From: Datisca glomerata
Taxonomy: Eukaryota > Streptophyta > Magnoliopsida > Cucurbitales > Datiscaceae
DNA: 64,000 bases
Direction of reading: 5' to 3'
Assembly (NCBI GenBank): GCA_003255025.1
Contig: QANY01003900.1
Location: 1,612,001 to 1,676,000 of the forward strand
Position numbers and translations under genes: made by a program
Notes under the pieces: model-generated
What the model was told of the DNA's origin: nothing
The model's input: the letters and a program-made list of their open reading frames with translations, nothing else
Database searches by the model: none
Shown here: positions 10,550 through 21,008 of the stretch, in pieces
Layout of the letters: every line of letters begins with the position of its first letter
Position numbering within the stretch: the first letter of the stretch is position 1

Positions 10550-12129
10550 TTATTTTTTTATATGTTACTCATTATGGCGCGTGTGACCCACACCGGCAAA
10601 ATAACATTTGACGTGGGTCTCACACACCAAATGTTCAATTGTGGCTGACGGCCACAATAACTTCACGGGTATGAGGGGGAAGAATTGGAGAAAAGATGGG
10701 TGGATGGTGGATCATGGGTATAGATAAGTCAAAATTAATGAAAATATTTATTTTCGCTATTTAACTTTCCTAGGAGTCTAGTTTAGGAAAACACCCTTCT
10801 TTGGACCTGTTTTACAAAAGGTATAAACGCCTTCTGCACTCCAAAACGGACTCAAATCTCCAAAAATAAAAATTGCAACCTTCTATCCTAAACACATTTT
10901 CAAAATGCCTTTTTGTTCAAATAAACCCCAAAACATTTCTCAACTTACCAATTTTTGAAAAATAATCCATTTTTGAAAAACAAGGAGGAGAATGACAAAA
11001 AAATGGTCTATTTACAAGAATGATCGATTTTTTCTACCTGTCAATTTTTTTTATAAAACTGAAAAATTTTTATATACATGTGTGCTATGGGATATAAAAA
11101 TATGTAATGGTACATATTTATGTACCATAATATATTTAATAGACTATCAATATACCGTGGTATATTTTTATATATCATCTGTGATATACTATGATGTATT
11201 GAAATACCATAATATATTTTAATATACCATCAGTATATCATAGTATATTTATAAAATATTTTTATATATCATCTGTTATAATCTTAGAAATCCAGAAATC
11301 AAACCAAAATTTGTCTCCTCCTTTCTCTTCTTCACCTATCTCTCATTGGAATCCCATAATTTCAGAAATCATACCATAATAAAAAATCATACAACAAATT
11401 GATGATAAATCCATTAAAATCAAGAAAATCAAAGATAAAAAAACATCAAACTAGAAAAAAAATAGATCACGAGACTCAAAAATAGATCACGAAAGGAGAA
11501 GATGAATGTAGAACAAGAAAGAGGCATAGGAGAAAGAAGCAAAGAGGACGAATGGACAAGACGAATGCAAGGAGAAATAAGAAAGATACAAAGATAAAGG
11601 GGAAGAAGAAAGATGCAACCATAAAATGAGAACCATAAAATGAGAAAACAGAGGGAAAAGGAATAAAGAGATTTGACATTTATACAAATATGAAACTTTT
11701 AAACCAATTTTTAAAATAATAAAAAAAGTGACCCTATTTACTAGTTTTCCCACAATTATAAGAAGCAAAAGAGTGGCGCAAAAAGTTTACGTCAGATGTC
11801 AATATCTCGTAAGCCGCTGGACATATGTGGAAAAATTTACATGATTTTCTCATCAAACATTAGTCGCTATTTATTTGCCTTCTCAACTTGCTTAGTTTTA
11901 AACAATTGTAGATTTCTCACGTCTTATGATCTGCATTTCATTTTCTTTTGGATTTTATTACTCTACCATTATTTATCTTTTATTTTTGTCCTTTCTAATT
12001 AATCTGTGAAATCAGTGTTTAAAATAGAGTTGCCAATTAGTTTAAAATAAATACTAATGATCTAAAGAAAAACAAAAATTAATGTACCGTACGGTATTTT
12101 GTGAAAATAAATCAATCGGTTGTCTCTTA
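10550..12129. other. AT-rich spacer with TATACCAT-type low-complexity tract
   Basis: No gene was recognised. The stretch 11090-11285 consists of short, partly palindromic repeats of ATATACCATRRTATAT type. 11470-11660 is purine-rich and produces chance open frames on the minus strand. Confidence 0.5.
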
Positions 12130-12640
12130 ACAAGTACCTTGGTGTGGAAGCTGATTTTGGTATGTCTAGAAAGCAAGTCTTTTCTCAATGATATCTATCA
12201 TTTGCTGGTTAGGAAATCTGATCAAATGAGTAGCATTTGCTAGACCGGAACTATATAATGTCTTGTTTTAAGATGTCTGTAACCCTTTGCGAGAAAGTTA
12301 CTGTCACATTATTGATTTTTTTGGTGAATTTCTTCCCAAGTTGTGATTCATTGGTAAGCCTAGGAGAAATTGACCCGTCAGAAGAGTGAGGATGGAATGG
12401 GCCTCAAAGACCTTGTGGCTTTATGTTATTAATACTTTTTCCCTCTACTCTTTCCTCAAAAGCCAATACTTCAGAGATAAGGACTTATTGTCAGCTTCAG
12501 TCGAATCATGGAAGGTCTTTGTTGTGTCGGATCGCTATGGCTGGAACTTAAATCTGCTACATAATACCATTTTATTTGAAGGTATCAACACTATCAAAGA
12601 TATTCCTCTCAATCGCTATGTAAGGTAAACATCAAATCTC
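12130..12640 (+). pseudogene. LINE reverse transcriptase C-terminal remnant
   Basis: Plus-strand text begins KYLGVEADFGMSRKQVFSQ, the plant L1-type motif usually seen as KYLG-P-FGR-K--VF after the RT core. It continues with a degenerate MSCFKMSVTLCEKV, the usual MS-FK-P--LC block. The following open frame (12386-12628) fits the pre-zf-RVT region (LYSFLKSQYFRDKD, then SWKVF). Stops and frameshifts are frequent. It is probably the same LINE as the RNase H fragment at 14160-14510. Confidence 0.6.
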
Positions 12641-12700
12641 CTCTCAATCGTTATGTAAGGTAAATATCAAATCTCGTCTCAATCATAATTTGTCAGGACT
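12592..12700 (+). repeat. Short tandem repeat, about 40-bp unit
   Basis: CTCTCAATCG(C/T)TATGTAAGG followed by TAAA(C/T)ATCAAATCTC occurs twice in tandem, with a partial third copy near 12675. Confidence 0.6.
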
Positions 12701-12899
12701 ATTCGGAGTAAGCTCATTGACTTGGACATGACCTTTATGTTCATAACTCTGATTATGACCACTTTTTTCAGGTTAGTGAAATCTTTATGCTCATAACTCT
12801 GATTTAAATAATCATTTGTTTAGTACTTCTCAAGGAGCAGGAATTGCCATTCAAACAATCTAAGGGGATTCCATCCGCAAACGGTGAAAGGGCATAAAA

Positions 12900-13658
12900 T
12901 CAAAGATCGGATTGAGGACCGGAAGATCCTATCAATTTTTAATAATTTATTAATAAAAAAAATATTTATGCCAATGATACTTCAATATATTGAAGGAAAT
13001 GATCATATAATATCAAGTTATCTACCTATTAAATAAAAATAACATCAAGTCATCTAAAACAACATAATATTAAGTAGAGTTCTCATACTTTTAAGTTTTG
13101 AAGAAAGAAGTTTAACATAAAATGTTCATGACAAGTAAACATAATAATATTTAATCATCAAAATGAATGTCTTCATTAGTTCTTTCATCATTGATGTCAT
13201 CATCATCAATCTCCTCGTCATGTTCAGAATCATTATTTTCTCCAATCAATGGAGTCATCATTCATATCCCTTGAATCACAACCACCATTGAGGTTTTGAT
13301 CACCGTCACCTGATTCATGTATTTTCATGTCTTTTTCTTTCTTAAAATTTTCAAACACATCGTCATCACCGATATAAGAACGAAACATAATTTTTTACAA
13401 AATTACTAACAACTCAATATTTTTAAACTCAGTTGATTTCTAAAAAGACAACTCATCCATCCATGTACAAACCATAAAAGAAGCATGTGAAATTGTCATT
13501 GAAATTTTTTATCAGATTGTTGTTTGGATCGCGATCCTATGTGATCCTACGATCCGAATCGCGATCATGACACGATCGTACTGAAATATGACTATTGTAT
13601 GCGATCCGAATCGTTGGGCCCATATAAGATCATAGGATCGTATGATCCTGACAACCAT
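12900..13658. mobile_element. Probable hAT-like non-autonomous element inside a LINE remnant
   Basis: GCATAAAA at 12892-12899 and GCATAAAG at 13659-13666 bracket a 759-bp segment, a possible 8-bp target duplication with one mismatch. The ends are rich in GATCC/GGATC palindromic motifs, especially 13528-13650 (GATCGCGATCC, ACGATCCGAATCG). On the minus strand about 13190-13390 reads as an acidic tail (SYIGDDDVFENFKKEKDMK). That could be the relic of a transposase or captured gene end. The terminal inverted repeats are weak, so the call is tentative. Confidence 0.4.
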
Positions 13659-14159
13659 GCATAAAGGTTTTTATGACACAATCAATAATTCGATTCAATT
13701 CAATTAGGCTTTGTTCTAACCTCTTTAAGGGTTATTATTTCCTTGCTAGTTCAACACATGTACTCTTTACCTGCTTATGCATTCATCATAGCACAAGACT
13801 TTACTACTCAAGCTGTGTTATATACTCATCACCAATACATTGCAGGAATCATTATGAGAGGAACTTTTGCTCATGGAGCTAATATTCTTTATTAGAGATT
13901 ACAATCCAGAATAGAATGAGGATAACGTATTGACAAGAATGTTAGACCATAAAGAAGCTATCATATCCCATTTAAGTTAGGCCAACCTTTTCTGCAGTTT
14001 CATATTTTGGGGTTTTATGTTCATAATGACGTCATGCTTGCTTTATGATACCTTAGTCTGGCACCATTGTAGATCTAAAACTTATTATGTGAGATCATAA
14101 TATCAGTGGGCAGTCCAGTTTATGAGCCTTTGGAAACTTTCGAAATAAAAAATGCTTCA

Positions 14160-14510
14160 ATGACAGTGATTGAATTTCTGTCTGGTGTCGGCTCTTGTTC
14201 TTTGCCTCCTCTTCAGCCTTTTGTTTCCGGTTCGAGTATTCTTGCGGTTGAGATTCCTTGGAACCTTTTTCTCAGATGCTGCTTGGAATTCTGAGACCAA
14301 TTCAGGTGGTTTAGGTTGGGCCCTTTGGGACCCAAGTGGTACTCTGATTGTTCTGGGTTTCAAACCCGTCCATGATATTGCTAATGCCCTCTTAGTTGAA
14401 GCTGTTGCATTGCTTTGGGGAATGGTCAGTCTATCATTGGACTACCCTGTTGATCTCAATTAGGAAAGTGACCTTGCCATAGGTGAATCATGTTTCTAAA
14501 GAGAGAATGA
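14160..14510 (+). pseudogene. LINE RNase H (RVT_3 type) remnant
   Basis: From 14268 the text FSDAAWNSETNSGGLGWALW, DPSGTLIVLGFKP, ALLVEAVALLWGM matches the RNase H domain of plant L1-type LINEs. The usual pattern is DA-W-----G-G---RD--G followed by AE--ALL-G. After an in-frame stop at 14461 the text continues ESDLAIGES, the matching ESD block. It lies on the same strand as, and 1.5 kb downstream of, the RT remnant. Confidence 0.65.
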
Positions 14511-16341
14511 CAGAGAAAATTCTACACCAAAATGGGATCCCAACCAGCTTTCAATCAGATTATAAGTAGAAGCAACATTAACTATTAAGTATAAAAAGTT
14601 GCATTGACAAAGCTGCATATCACTAGATATAGAAATAGAGTTTTACTAATTTTTTTAACGTCAGGAAAAGAAGTACGACTCACGACGCCACGATAATGAC
14701 TTTGGAGTACGTTGAGTTATCAATGCGAAAAAAGATAAACAATAATATGAAGGAAAAATCAAAGAGAAGATCGATCAACTTAATTATGCAACAGGAGTAA
14801 TCTACAGCTCAACTAGAATCATGTGCAAGACATTTGTCCACATTATTGTAAAATCTCCTCGAAGCGCGTCTTTTTAGGCTGATTCATCAACCAAAGTATA
14901 TAGATTCACAAATTAGTCAAAGAACCAGTTTTTTCTATAGCTAATCAACCAACCAAAATACTGATAACCACAATATCAACTTTGATCCAAGACGAATCTA
15001 CTACTTGAGGGATAAAGTATCAATCTCTGATTCAAACACAAATTAATTAGTTTGTTCTATCAAAGCAAAGACGAGGAATTCCACTCAGTCAGAAAGGTAT
15101 GTCCTCCCATGGAACATTTGGAGCCTTATATAATTGTAACCATATATATGACTAAGTATCTTCCTGAAAGAGATTCTTCGTAGAAGTTTCACAAAGAAAA
15201 ACCATTCCGCATGGCCTAATCAATAGTAAAGAAAGTATTTTCATAGTTTTGTACAAGAAAAGAGAACATGAGCAACACAATAATCATTTATAGTAAACAA
15301 CTATTATGCGCATGTCAAAACATCCAGCCAATCGAGAGCCCAAGTCATTAATTGCTATATTTGTCAAGTAAGATGGAAAAGATTGAGGGTAAGCTTCGGA
15401 CCGCTTCATCTAAAAGTACTTTAATGCTACTCTAAATCACATGTACTTGACAAACATTGTTTGAAACATATTTTAGTATGTGTGAACACTTCTACAAAAA
15501 AAACATTCTCAAGTGTTTCCTAATATGCTTCTACACTAAATATGAATATGCTTTATAATATATGCAAATGCTTGGTAGAAAGATGCATATGACATAATTA
15601 TGAACTAATATATGTTATTTCAATGTATTAAAGTACTTCTAGCAATAAACATTAACAAACACACTCAGAAATTATAAACAAAAACGGACCATTACATAGT
15701 CACAGAGATAAACAAAAAACTGTAGATTGTCTACAAAATTAAGAATCTAAGATGATGCAGCCCAGGCCGCACTAGAACAAGCGCTCATCAGCTAAAAAAC
15801 ACGTATTGGTTCATTGTAGGCCATGCTCTCCTCTTATTGAGAAAGTAAAGATTTGAAAAGAATGCTCTACAGGTTAACATAGGTTATACCAAACAATCAT
15901 TTCATACCCATATAAAGACTCAAACACCTTCAATAACAAGTCATACCAATCCAACTTAGCTATCAATATCCATTTCTTACATGTTGAACAGTTAACCCTT
16001 CAACTGTGACTTCCACCAGTAAGATATGTATTCCACACAAGATAAAAAAATTAAACTTTACCAAAAATCATCAAAACAAACACTCTAGTAAACGGACCAT
16101 TTTTTTATTCATTAAAAAAGAATGACACAGACAACCCAGAAGCCACGAGACAAACACATTATTTTCGAACTGGTGACATTACAACAACCATTCCCTTGTC
16201 TAAATCTAACAACTCAATCGCACAGAAAGAAAAAAAAAAACCCAAAACAAAAAACAGATCAATGGCAAACTACCATTACCGGTTGATTTAGACCAATCCT
16301 TTGGAAGACATTGTCATCATCCTAACCAAATCAAGCAGAGA
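14511..16341. other. Spacer downstream of the EG16 gene, no gene recognised
   Basis: I found no coding motif, RNA gene or clear repeat in this 1.8 kb. The part nearest 16341 is presumably the 3' UTR of the EG16 gene. On the minus strand an AATAAA signal lies at about 16109-16104, roughly 230 bases past the stop codon. Confidence 0.5.
16104..16109 (-). promoter_or_regulatory. Candidate polyadenylation signal of the EG16 gene
   Basis: AATAAA on the minus strand, about 230 bases downstream of the stop codon. The motif is common in AT-rich DNA, so the assignment rests on position only. Confidence 0.3.
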
Positions 16342-16989
16342 TCAGGATTCAACAGCGGTCCCACTGGGCACTCGAATACCCTTATAGAGACAAATATAGG
16401 GTGCATCAGACCCCTCGTATGACCCAGTCCACCTCCCCTCATCGATGTAGCTAGCATCCCAAACAGACGCATACAGAAACATAGGCTTCGAAGGAAAATC
16501 CTCGCCGTCCCTTCGATCCGCCCTCCTCACTACCTTTCCATCAATCAGCCACTCAATGAAATCTGGATCCCATTTAATCGTATACTCATGAAATCCATCA
16601 GAAATATCGAAACCTAGATGGTGGATTTCCTCCTTATTTCCAGTCCCGGTAGTGTAATAGTTGGTTTGCACAATGGATTTGTCTTTGCCCAAAAACTCAA
16701 AGTCAATCTCGTCTTGGGACTTGTCCCCCTCCAAAGAAGAGAGATAGATATTGAAGTTGAGGCCGCTTGTATTACCTTTAGGGCACTGAATGAGGGAGCT
16801 GAAGGTCCCGTAATGGAACCGAGTGGTGGTGCGCCACCTAGCGCCACCGCGATGGTCGTAGACGAGGGTAATGGAATTGGAATCGGCGCAGTGAGTGCAG
16901 GCCTCTGGGGTGTAGTCAATGGCGATTTGTTTGAGGGGTTGGGTAAGGTGGTGGGGCTGGGTCTCTGAGTGGAAAGATGGTTTCGCCAT
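16342..16989 (-). CDS. EG16-type endoglucanase (GH16, XTH-related), 215 aa
   Basis: GH16 glycoside hydrolase of the plant EG16 group, which sits between bacterial licheninases and xyloglucan endotransglucosylase/hydrolases (XTH). Characterised members cleave beta-1,4-linked glucan backbones such as xyloglucan and mixed-linkage glucan. The catalytic block DEIDFEFLG is at residues 93-101 (likely nucleophile E94, helper D96, acid/base E98). Other landmarks are DHRGGARWRTTTRFHYGTFS (45-64), GLNFNIYLSS (76-85), FHEYTIKWDPDFIEWLIDG and YASVWDAS. EG16 traits visible here are no signal peptide, no C-terminal XET_C extension, and no N-glycosylation site after the catalytic block (LGKDKS, not LGN-T). 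I chose the ATG at 16989; the frame is open for 29 more codons upstream without an ATG. No intron interrupts it. Cytosolic or otherwise non-secretory location is inferred. Confidence 0.85.
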   Translation of the reverse strand: MAKPSFHSETQPHHLTQPLKQIAIDYTPEACTHCADSNSITLVYDHRGGARWRTTTRFHYGTFSSLIQCPKGNTSGLNFNIYLSSLEGDKSQDEIDFEFLGKDKSIVQTNYYTTGTGNKEEIHHLGFDISDGFHEYTIKWDPDFIEWLIDGKVVRRADRRDGEDFPSKPMFLYASVWDASYIDEGRWTGSYEGSDAPYICLYKGIRVPSGTAVES

Positions 16990-17145
16990 CAGAAACGCGG
17001 GAGAAGACCAAGTGTATAGGGTGAAGATGACGGGGTGGAAACGAAACAGGGGAGTTTTTGTAAACAAACAAAGCAAGGAGACTTAAACTAAACTGCCCTT
17101 TACAGGCAAACTCTCAGATAGTCAGATTCACTTTAGACTAGAAAT

Positions 17146-17754
17146 TAGGGATGTCAAAAACCGCCATTACCGTATAATTCGATTTAGACAAAGTCGAAAT
17201 TTATCGGTTTAGACGATTTTTTTTTCATATTTGATTTATTCGATCTTTATTTTAGAGAAGCCTGAACTTTCAATTTAGTCTAAGATTTCAATCAATTCTG
17301 CACCGGATCGATCAGACCGATCGTATAATATAAAATATTTTTTTAAATAAAAAGTGACTTTTCCCCATTCCCGCATCAGAAAGAAAATAGAGAGTTAATG
17401 TGAGAATGAGTTATAAAAAAGTACTACATGTACCTCCACATGATAAAGTGAGCGCCCACATCTGTGTGTTGTTAAGGCTTGCCTTGAACTAAGACGTATT
17501 TATTATGCGTATAATACATTCAATGTATTAACCGTGTATTAAATTTTTAATATGAAAATTACGCATATTTATCACGCGTATAAAACACGTACTTAGACTG
17601 TAAAATTCGTCTGATCGTTGAAGTTCGGTCTAGTCGGTTCAAATTTTTTGCAGTCTTTTGGTCGGTTCGATCCTTCAGATAGGAGGACCGTAAGTTTTGG
17701 TCTGGTCTCATTTTTCTCTAAAAATCTGATCAGACCGACTATTGAACACTCCTA
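17146..17754. mobile_element. hAT-type non-autonomous element, 609 bp, in the EG16 upstream region
   Basis: A perfect 8-bp target duplication CTAGAAAT (17138-17145 and 17755-17762) brackets the element. It begins TAGGGATGTCAAAAA and ends with the complement of TAGGAGTGTTCAATA. 8-bp duplications and TAGGG-type ends are hallmarks of hAT elements. Subterminal parts are rich in CGGTC/GACCG motifs on both strands (17300-17325, 17620-17735). No transposase coding is left. Its left end lies 157 bp upstream of the EG16 start codon. Confidence 0.85.
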
Positions 17755-17762
17755 CTAGAAAT

Positions 17763-18519
17763 AGAGTTAGACTGTTCTCGGCAACAGAGTCAACAGTAAT
17801 ATTAAATTCTCTATTAAACTAAGCTAAAACAAAGTTGAATCTAGAGAGAAAAAAAAGAAGCTTATGGACTTTCACTAATAAGGTCCAAAAACCTCCGATC
17901 TGGGCAACTATTAGACTGAATCCATTAAAGAGCATGTTTAGAATTAGTCAATATTAAGCCACTTTTCCAGCCCGAACTAATGGCCCGTAAGACAACTTCC
18001 TTAATATCCATAACATCTCCTTGGGCCGCAGAGAAGGACCTGACCCGAGAATCCGAGTAGAAAAGTCTTGGAGAATTACAAAAATAACCCCTTTCCTAAC
18101 TCATGCAAAAATGTCTAGAAAATGTTTTGATTGCAAAAATGACCGAAATATGAAAAACAAAGTATTTACCACCATGTAATTTTGATAAATAAATTATTTA
18201 CCACAGTCAAATTCGGTTATTTTTACAAATAAAAAAAAATTTCAGCCATTTTTACGAGTCTACCCTCAAATCTGCCCTTTTCCTGCTATTTTCTCCCCTT
18301 TTACTTCGGACAACAAACCCTAGTCTAGAGAGAAAGTGAAGCTTCGAGAAAGCTGAGTCGCATGAGACCCAAACTCCATTGCTATCACTCGAGAACAAGG
18401 AAGAAATCATCAAGAAGTTCTTCAAATTTAAAGCTTCATCACCAGAATCTCTAACATATAAGTTCATCTTCTTTGAATCTCCAAACTCACGAAAATTTCT
18501 ATAAGCCCTATTTGAAGTT
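17763..18519. other. Unassigned sequence; possible old gene leader at 18290-18519
   Basis: Nothing firm is recognised. On the plus strand 18305-18480 has an AAACCCTAG box, then a purine-rich stretch and a short open reading (SLENKEEIIKKFFKFK). This resembles the 5' leader or first exon of a plant gene cut off at about 18520 by the LINE remnant. A 71-codon minus-strand frame over the same bases is an alternative without known motifs. Confidence 0.2.
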
Positions 18520-18591
18520 AAAATCGGATTGCATGCCTCCTTTTTGAAAAGATATTAGGAGGAATATTAACTTCAATATTAGGGAAAGAAT
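18520..18591 (-). pseudogene. LINE endonuclease, downstream piece split off by the CACTA element
   Basis: Minus-strand text here (SFPNIEVNIPPNIFSKRRHA) is the segment that follows the N-W-S-FP stretch in plant L1 endonucleases. It joins in frame to the minus-strand piece ending at 20501 once the CACTA element and one copy of its AAT duplication are removed. Confidence 0.75.
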
Positions 18592-19127
18592 CACTACAAG
18601 AAAACCCCTCAATTATACGACGACGGTTAGAGCAACAGTCATTAATTATTGAATAATGGGGATAAATTGTGAGAGTTTAGTCAACCATCGCAATTATTTA
18701 CTGACAGTTTTAAATTAACCGTCGCAACAGGTCACATACTGCGACGGTTTAGCTGAATGTCACTATTAATTACTTTTTTTTATTTTCATATTGCGACTGT
18801 TCTATTAAACTGTCACAATTAATTGAAATATTGCGACGGTGCATGTTAACCGTCGCAATTATTGAGAAATTGCAACGGCTTATGAAAACCGTCGCAAATT
18901 TCTTTGAGGGGTTACTTAATATTTTTTCTTTTTTAATTCCTATTGCGACGGTTTTAATAAACAGTTTGCAAAAATATATATTGCGACGGTTACATGAAAT
19001 CGTCGTAAAATACTTTGAGGGATTATTTAATAAAATGGCGTAGTTGTGCTTTTTTAATCAATATTGCGACAAACCATCGCAAAAATAAACCCTAAATTAA
19101 CCTTAAGGAAAGTTTTGATTGTAGATC

Positions 19128-19196
19128 AAAGGTGATGGCGTGATTGTAGATTTGGACGCAACACTAGAAGATTTGTACATGGGTGGTTCTTTGAAG
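19128..19196 (+). pseudogene. Captured DnaJ-protein fragment (ERdj3B-like) inside the CACTA element
   Basis: The frame from 19128 encodes VIVDLDATLEDLYMGGSLK after K-G-D-G. This closely matches the substrate-binding domain start of plant ER DnaJ proteins of the ERdj3B type, which carry V-L-ATLEDLYMGGS-KVW. The match ends at the K before the expected VW, where the sequence turns into unrelated text. It is a 23-codon fragment, not a gene. The family match is from memory of the motif. Confidence 0.7.
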
Positions 19197-19204
19197 CTAG
19201 AACT

Positions 19205-19260
19205 CATCTGGCGACCTTAATGCTGGCGACCTTAATATTCATGGCGACCTTAATGTTGTC
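19205..19260 (+). repeat. Triplicated CTGGCGACCTTAAT unit
   Basis: CTGGCGACCTTAAT, CTGGCGACCTTAAT and ATGGCGACCTTAAT occur in short succession directly after the DnaJ fragment. Confidence 0.6.
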
Positions 19261-19488
19261 TAAGTGCTGGTGATTCACTCATTCATGTAGTGTCTGGATA
19301 GGGGGGAGTATATTGGCTTCTCTTGGTTCTTTCCAACAAATGTGGTTCTCTAAAACTGAGTGAGTGTATCATTTGTCAAAAAGCTTTACAATGATACTTA
19401 TCCGTTTACTCTATGATTAGAGGATAATGATAAGTAAGCAAAATACTTCACAGAATCTGTTATTTACATGGTTGAATGCAATTAACAG

Positions 19489-19990
19489 GTATGAAGAGCA
19501 TGGACTTCTTATATTCAAAGAAAATGCCCTTAAGAGTCCATTCTCTTTGCAAGTTCAAGAGGTTTGTTTTCTGTGCCGCTGATTAATCTGATTTCATATT
19601 CTATCTAACAGTGCTCCTTCCTCTGTAGTATAGTAAACCTCTTGTTGTATACATATTGTTGAATATTCATATGTCGAGATAAATGATATCTCTAGGTTCG
19701 TTTTGCTTTGTTATCAGTGATTGAATATCTATGCCAACCGACCAAATTTGGTAGTCTCTACTTCAGTTATGGATTTTTACATATTTTGACAAGATGGTAC
19801 CAATTACATGGATGGAAGCGAGCGAGTTATTTTGTTTATTTTGCTATTACACATTTCCCATAATTTTTTAACCCCCACTTACACAGAAGTTAAAGAAGAA
19901 AGAAAAAGGTAAAAGCACAGGCAAGTCTGCCTAGAAAGATAAAGGTAGAAATAAAGTTCCAGAAGGAATTGACTCCTCAGAGGGGGTAGG
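19489..19990 (+). pseudogene. Two further exon-like pieces inside the CACTA element
   Basis: Between a splice-acceptor-like AACAG (ending 19488) and a GTTTGT donor (19561) the frame reads YEEHGLLIFKENALKSPFSL. A second piece (about 19888-19987) follows ACAG, reads KLKKKEKGKSTGKSA, has one stop, and ends at GGGGTAGG. Both look like captured exons, but I do not recognise the source genes. They may come from a different donor than the DnaJ piece. Confidence 0.35.
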
Positions 19991-20500
19991 AATTTTTACG
20001 CTTTATGCATCAATAAATTTTAGGAAATCAAAAAGTGCAATAAGTGGAGCATTTTACATCTATCGAAGAAGCCAAACTTTAGAGAGAGAGAGAGAAGATC
20101 CAAGAGGAGAGAGAGATAATAGGGTGGATTTGGCTGTAGTTTACCTAAAAATATATGATTTTTTAAAAAAATATTGTAACAATATTGACAGTTTTACAAA
20201 CCGCCTGTATTTTTGAAAAATAAATGATCAATTTGCGGTGGTTCTAAGAATCGCCACAGGTGAAAGAGACATGTAGATATTGCGACGGTTCAATGTAATC
20301 GTCACAATAGGTCTATGGAGATGGTTTTTTAACCGTCGCTATAGATGAATTTTTAGCGACGTTCTTCCTACGGTTGCGAAAACCGTCGCAATAATTTTCC
20401 CGACGGTGGTAGTACCGACGGTTTGCAAACCGTTGCCATAGCTACAACGTCATGAAAGATAAAAAAAAATGCCGCGATAGAACTGTTTTCTTGTAGTGAA

Positions 20501-21008
20501 TCAATACCACAACCATTAATAGGAACTCTATCCAATCTTTCTTGGATAAAGTCATCCACATGCCTCCTATTCCTCCAAGTAAAAAAATTACTTTAGCACC
20601 AACATCAATAAAATCATAAGAATTGATAAAATCACCAAATCTTCTAGCTGTAGAGAAATCAAAAAGATTATCATTGAACTTTTTACTACAAAACAGAAGA
20701 TCATTAAAATCCATGGCCACAATCCAAGGAAAAGAATTACCAAGATTGGTACTAGCAAGTCTATCATATTGAGCTCATCTATCTTTTTTATCCCCGGAAT
20801 CATATAAGAAAGTAACTCTACCACAATCCTTAATATTTAAATCAATTACATTGAGGGAACAAGTTATACTATTAACTAAAATACTATTATTCTAGCAAGT
20901 AGTGATGCCACTAGAAAGACCAATAGGTTCTATAATATGAGAATGATCAAAATTCAATTTTCTAAGAAGTTTCTCAGCTTTTTTTCTTACTAGCTTTACA
21001 TTCAAGTA
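20501..21008 (-). pseudogene. LINE apurinic endonuclease domain
   Basis: From 21008 downward the minus strand reads KLVRKKAEKLLRKLNFDHSH, IIEPIGLSSG, then FPWIVAMDFNDLLFCSKK and ARRFGDFINSYDFIDVGAK, and after a frame change RRHVDDFIQERLDRVPING. This is the plant L1 exo/endonuclease domain, normally SETK, GDFN and RLDR blocks; here G of GDFN is M. Stops and a frameshift make it a pseudogene. It is cut at 20500 by the CACTA element and at 21009 by the gypsy LTR. Confidence 0.85.

Larger units (their letters stand above)
18592..20497. mobile_element. CACTA (En/Spm-type) non-autonomous element with captured gene pieces
   Basis: Left end CACTACAAGAAAA at 18592; right end is its complement, TTTTCTTGTAGTG, ending at 20497. 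The target duplication is AAT (18589-18591 and 20498-20500), the 3-bp size expected for CACTA. Both ends carry many subterminal copies of TTGCGACGGTT / AACCGTCGCAA (18615-19085 and 20180-20440), the expected transposase-binding type of repeats. No transposase is present. The interior holds at least one foreign coding fragment (DnaJ type) and other exon-like bits. It sits inside a LINE endonuclease. Confidence 0.92.

Noticed and set aside
10135..11768. Several Phe/Leu-rich minus-strand open frames that look like membrane proteins
   Set aside because: They follow purine-rich or AT-rich tracts, lack any motif and overlap repeat-like DNA.
16614..16968. Open frames on both strands overlapping the EG16 gene
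   Set aside because: Shadows of the GH16 frame with no motifs.
16990..17076. 29-codon N-terminal extension of the EG16 frame
   Set aside because: It would have to start at TTG. The ATG at 16989 gives the normal EG16 start and length; the extension is probably 5' UTR.
18252..18467. 71-codon minus-strand open frame as a gene
   Set aside because: No recognisable domain and no supporting context; the plus strand here looks more like a gene leader. Left unassigned.
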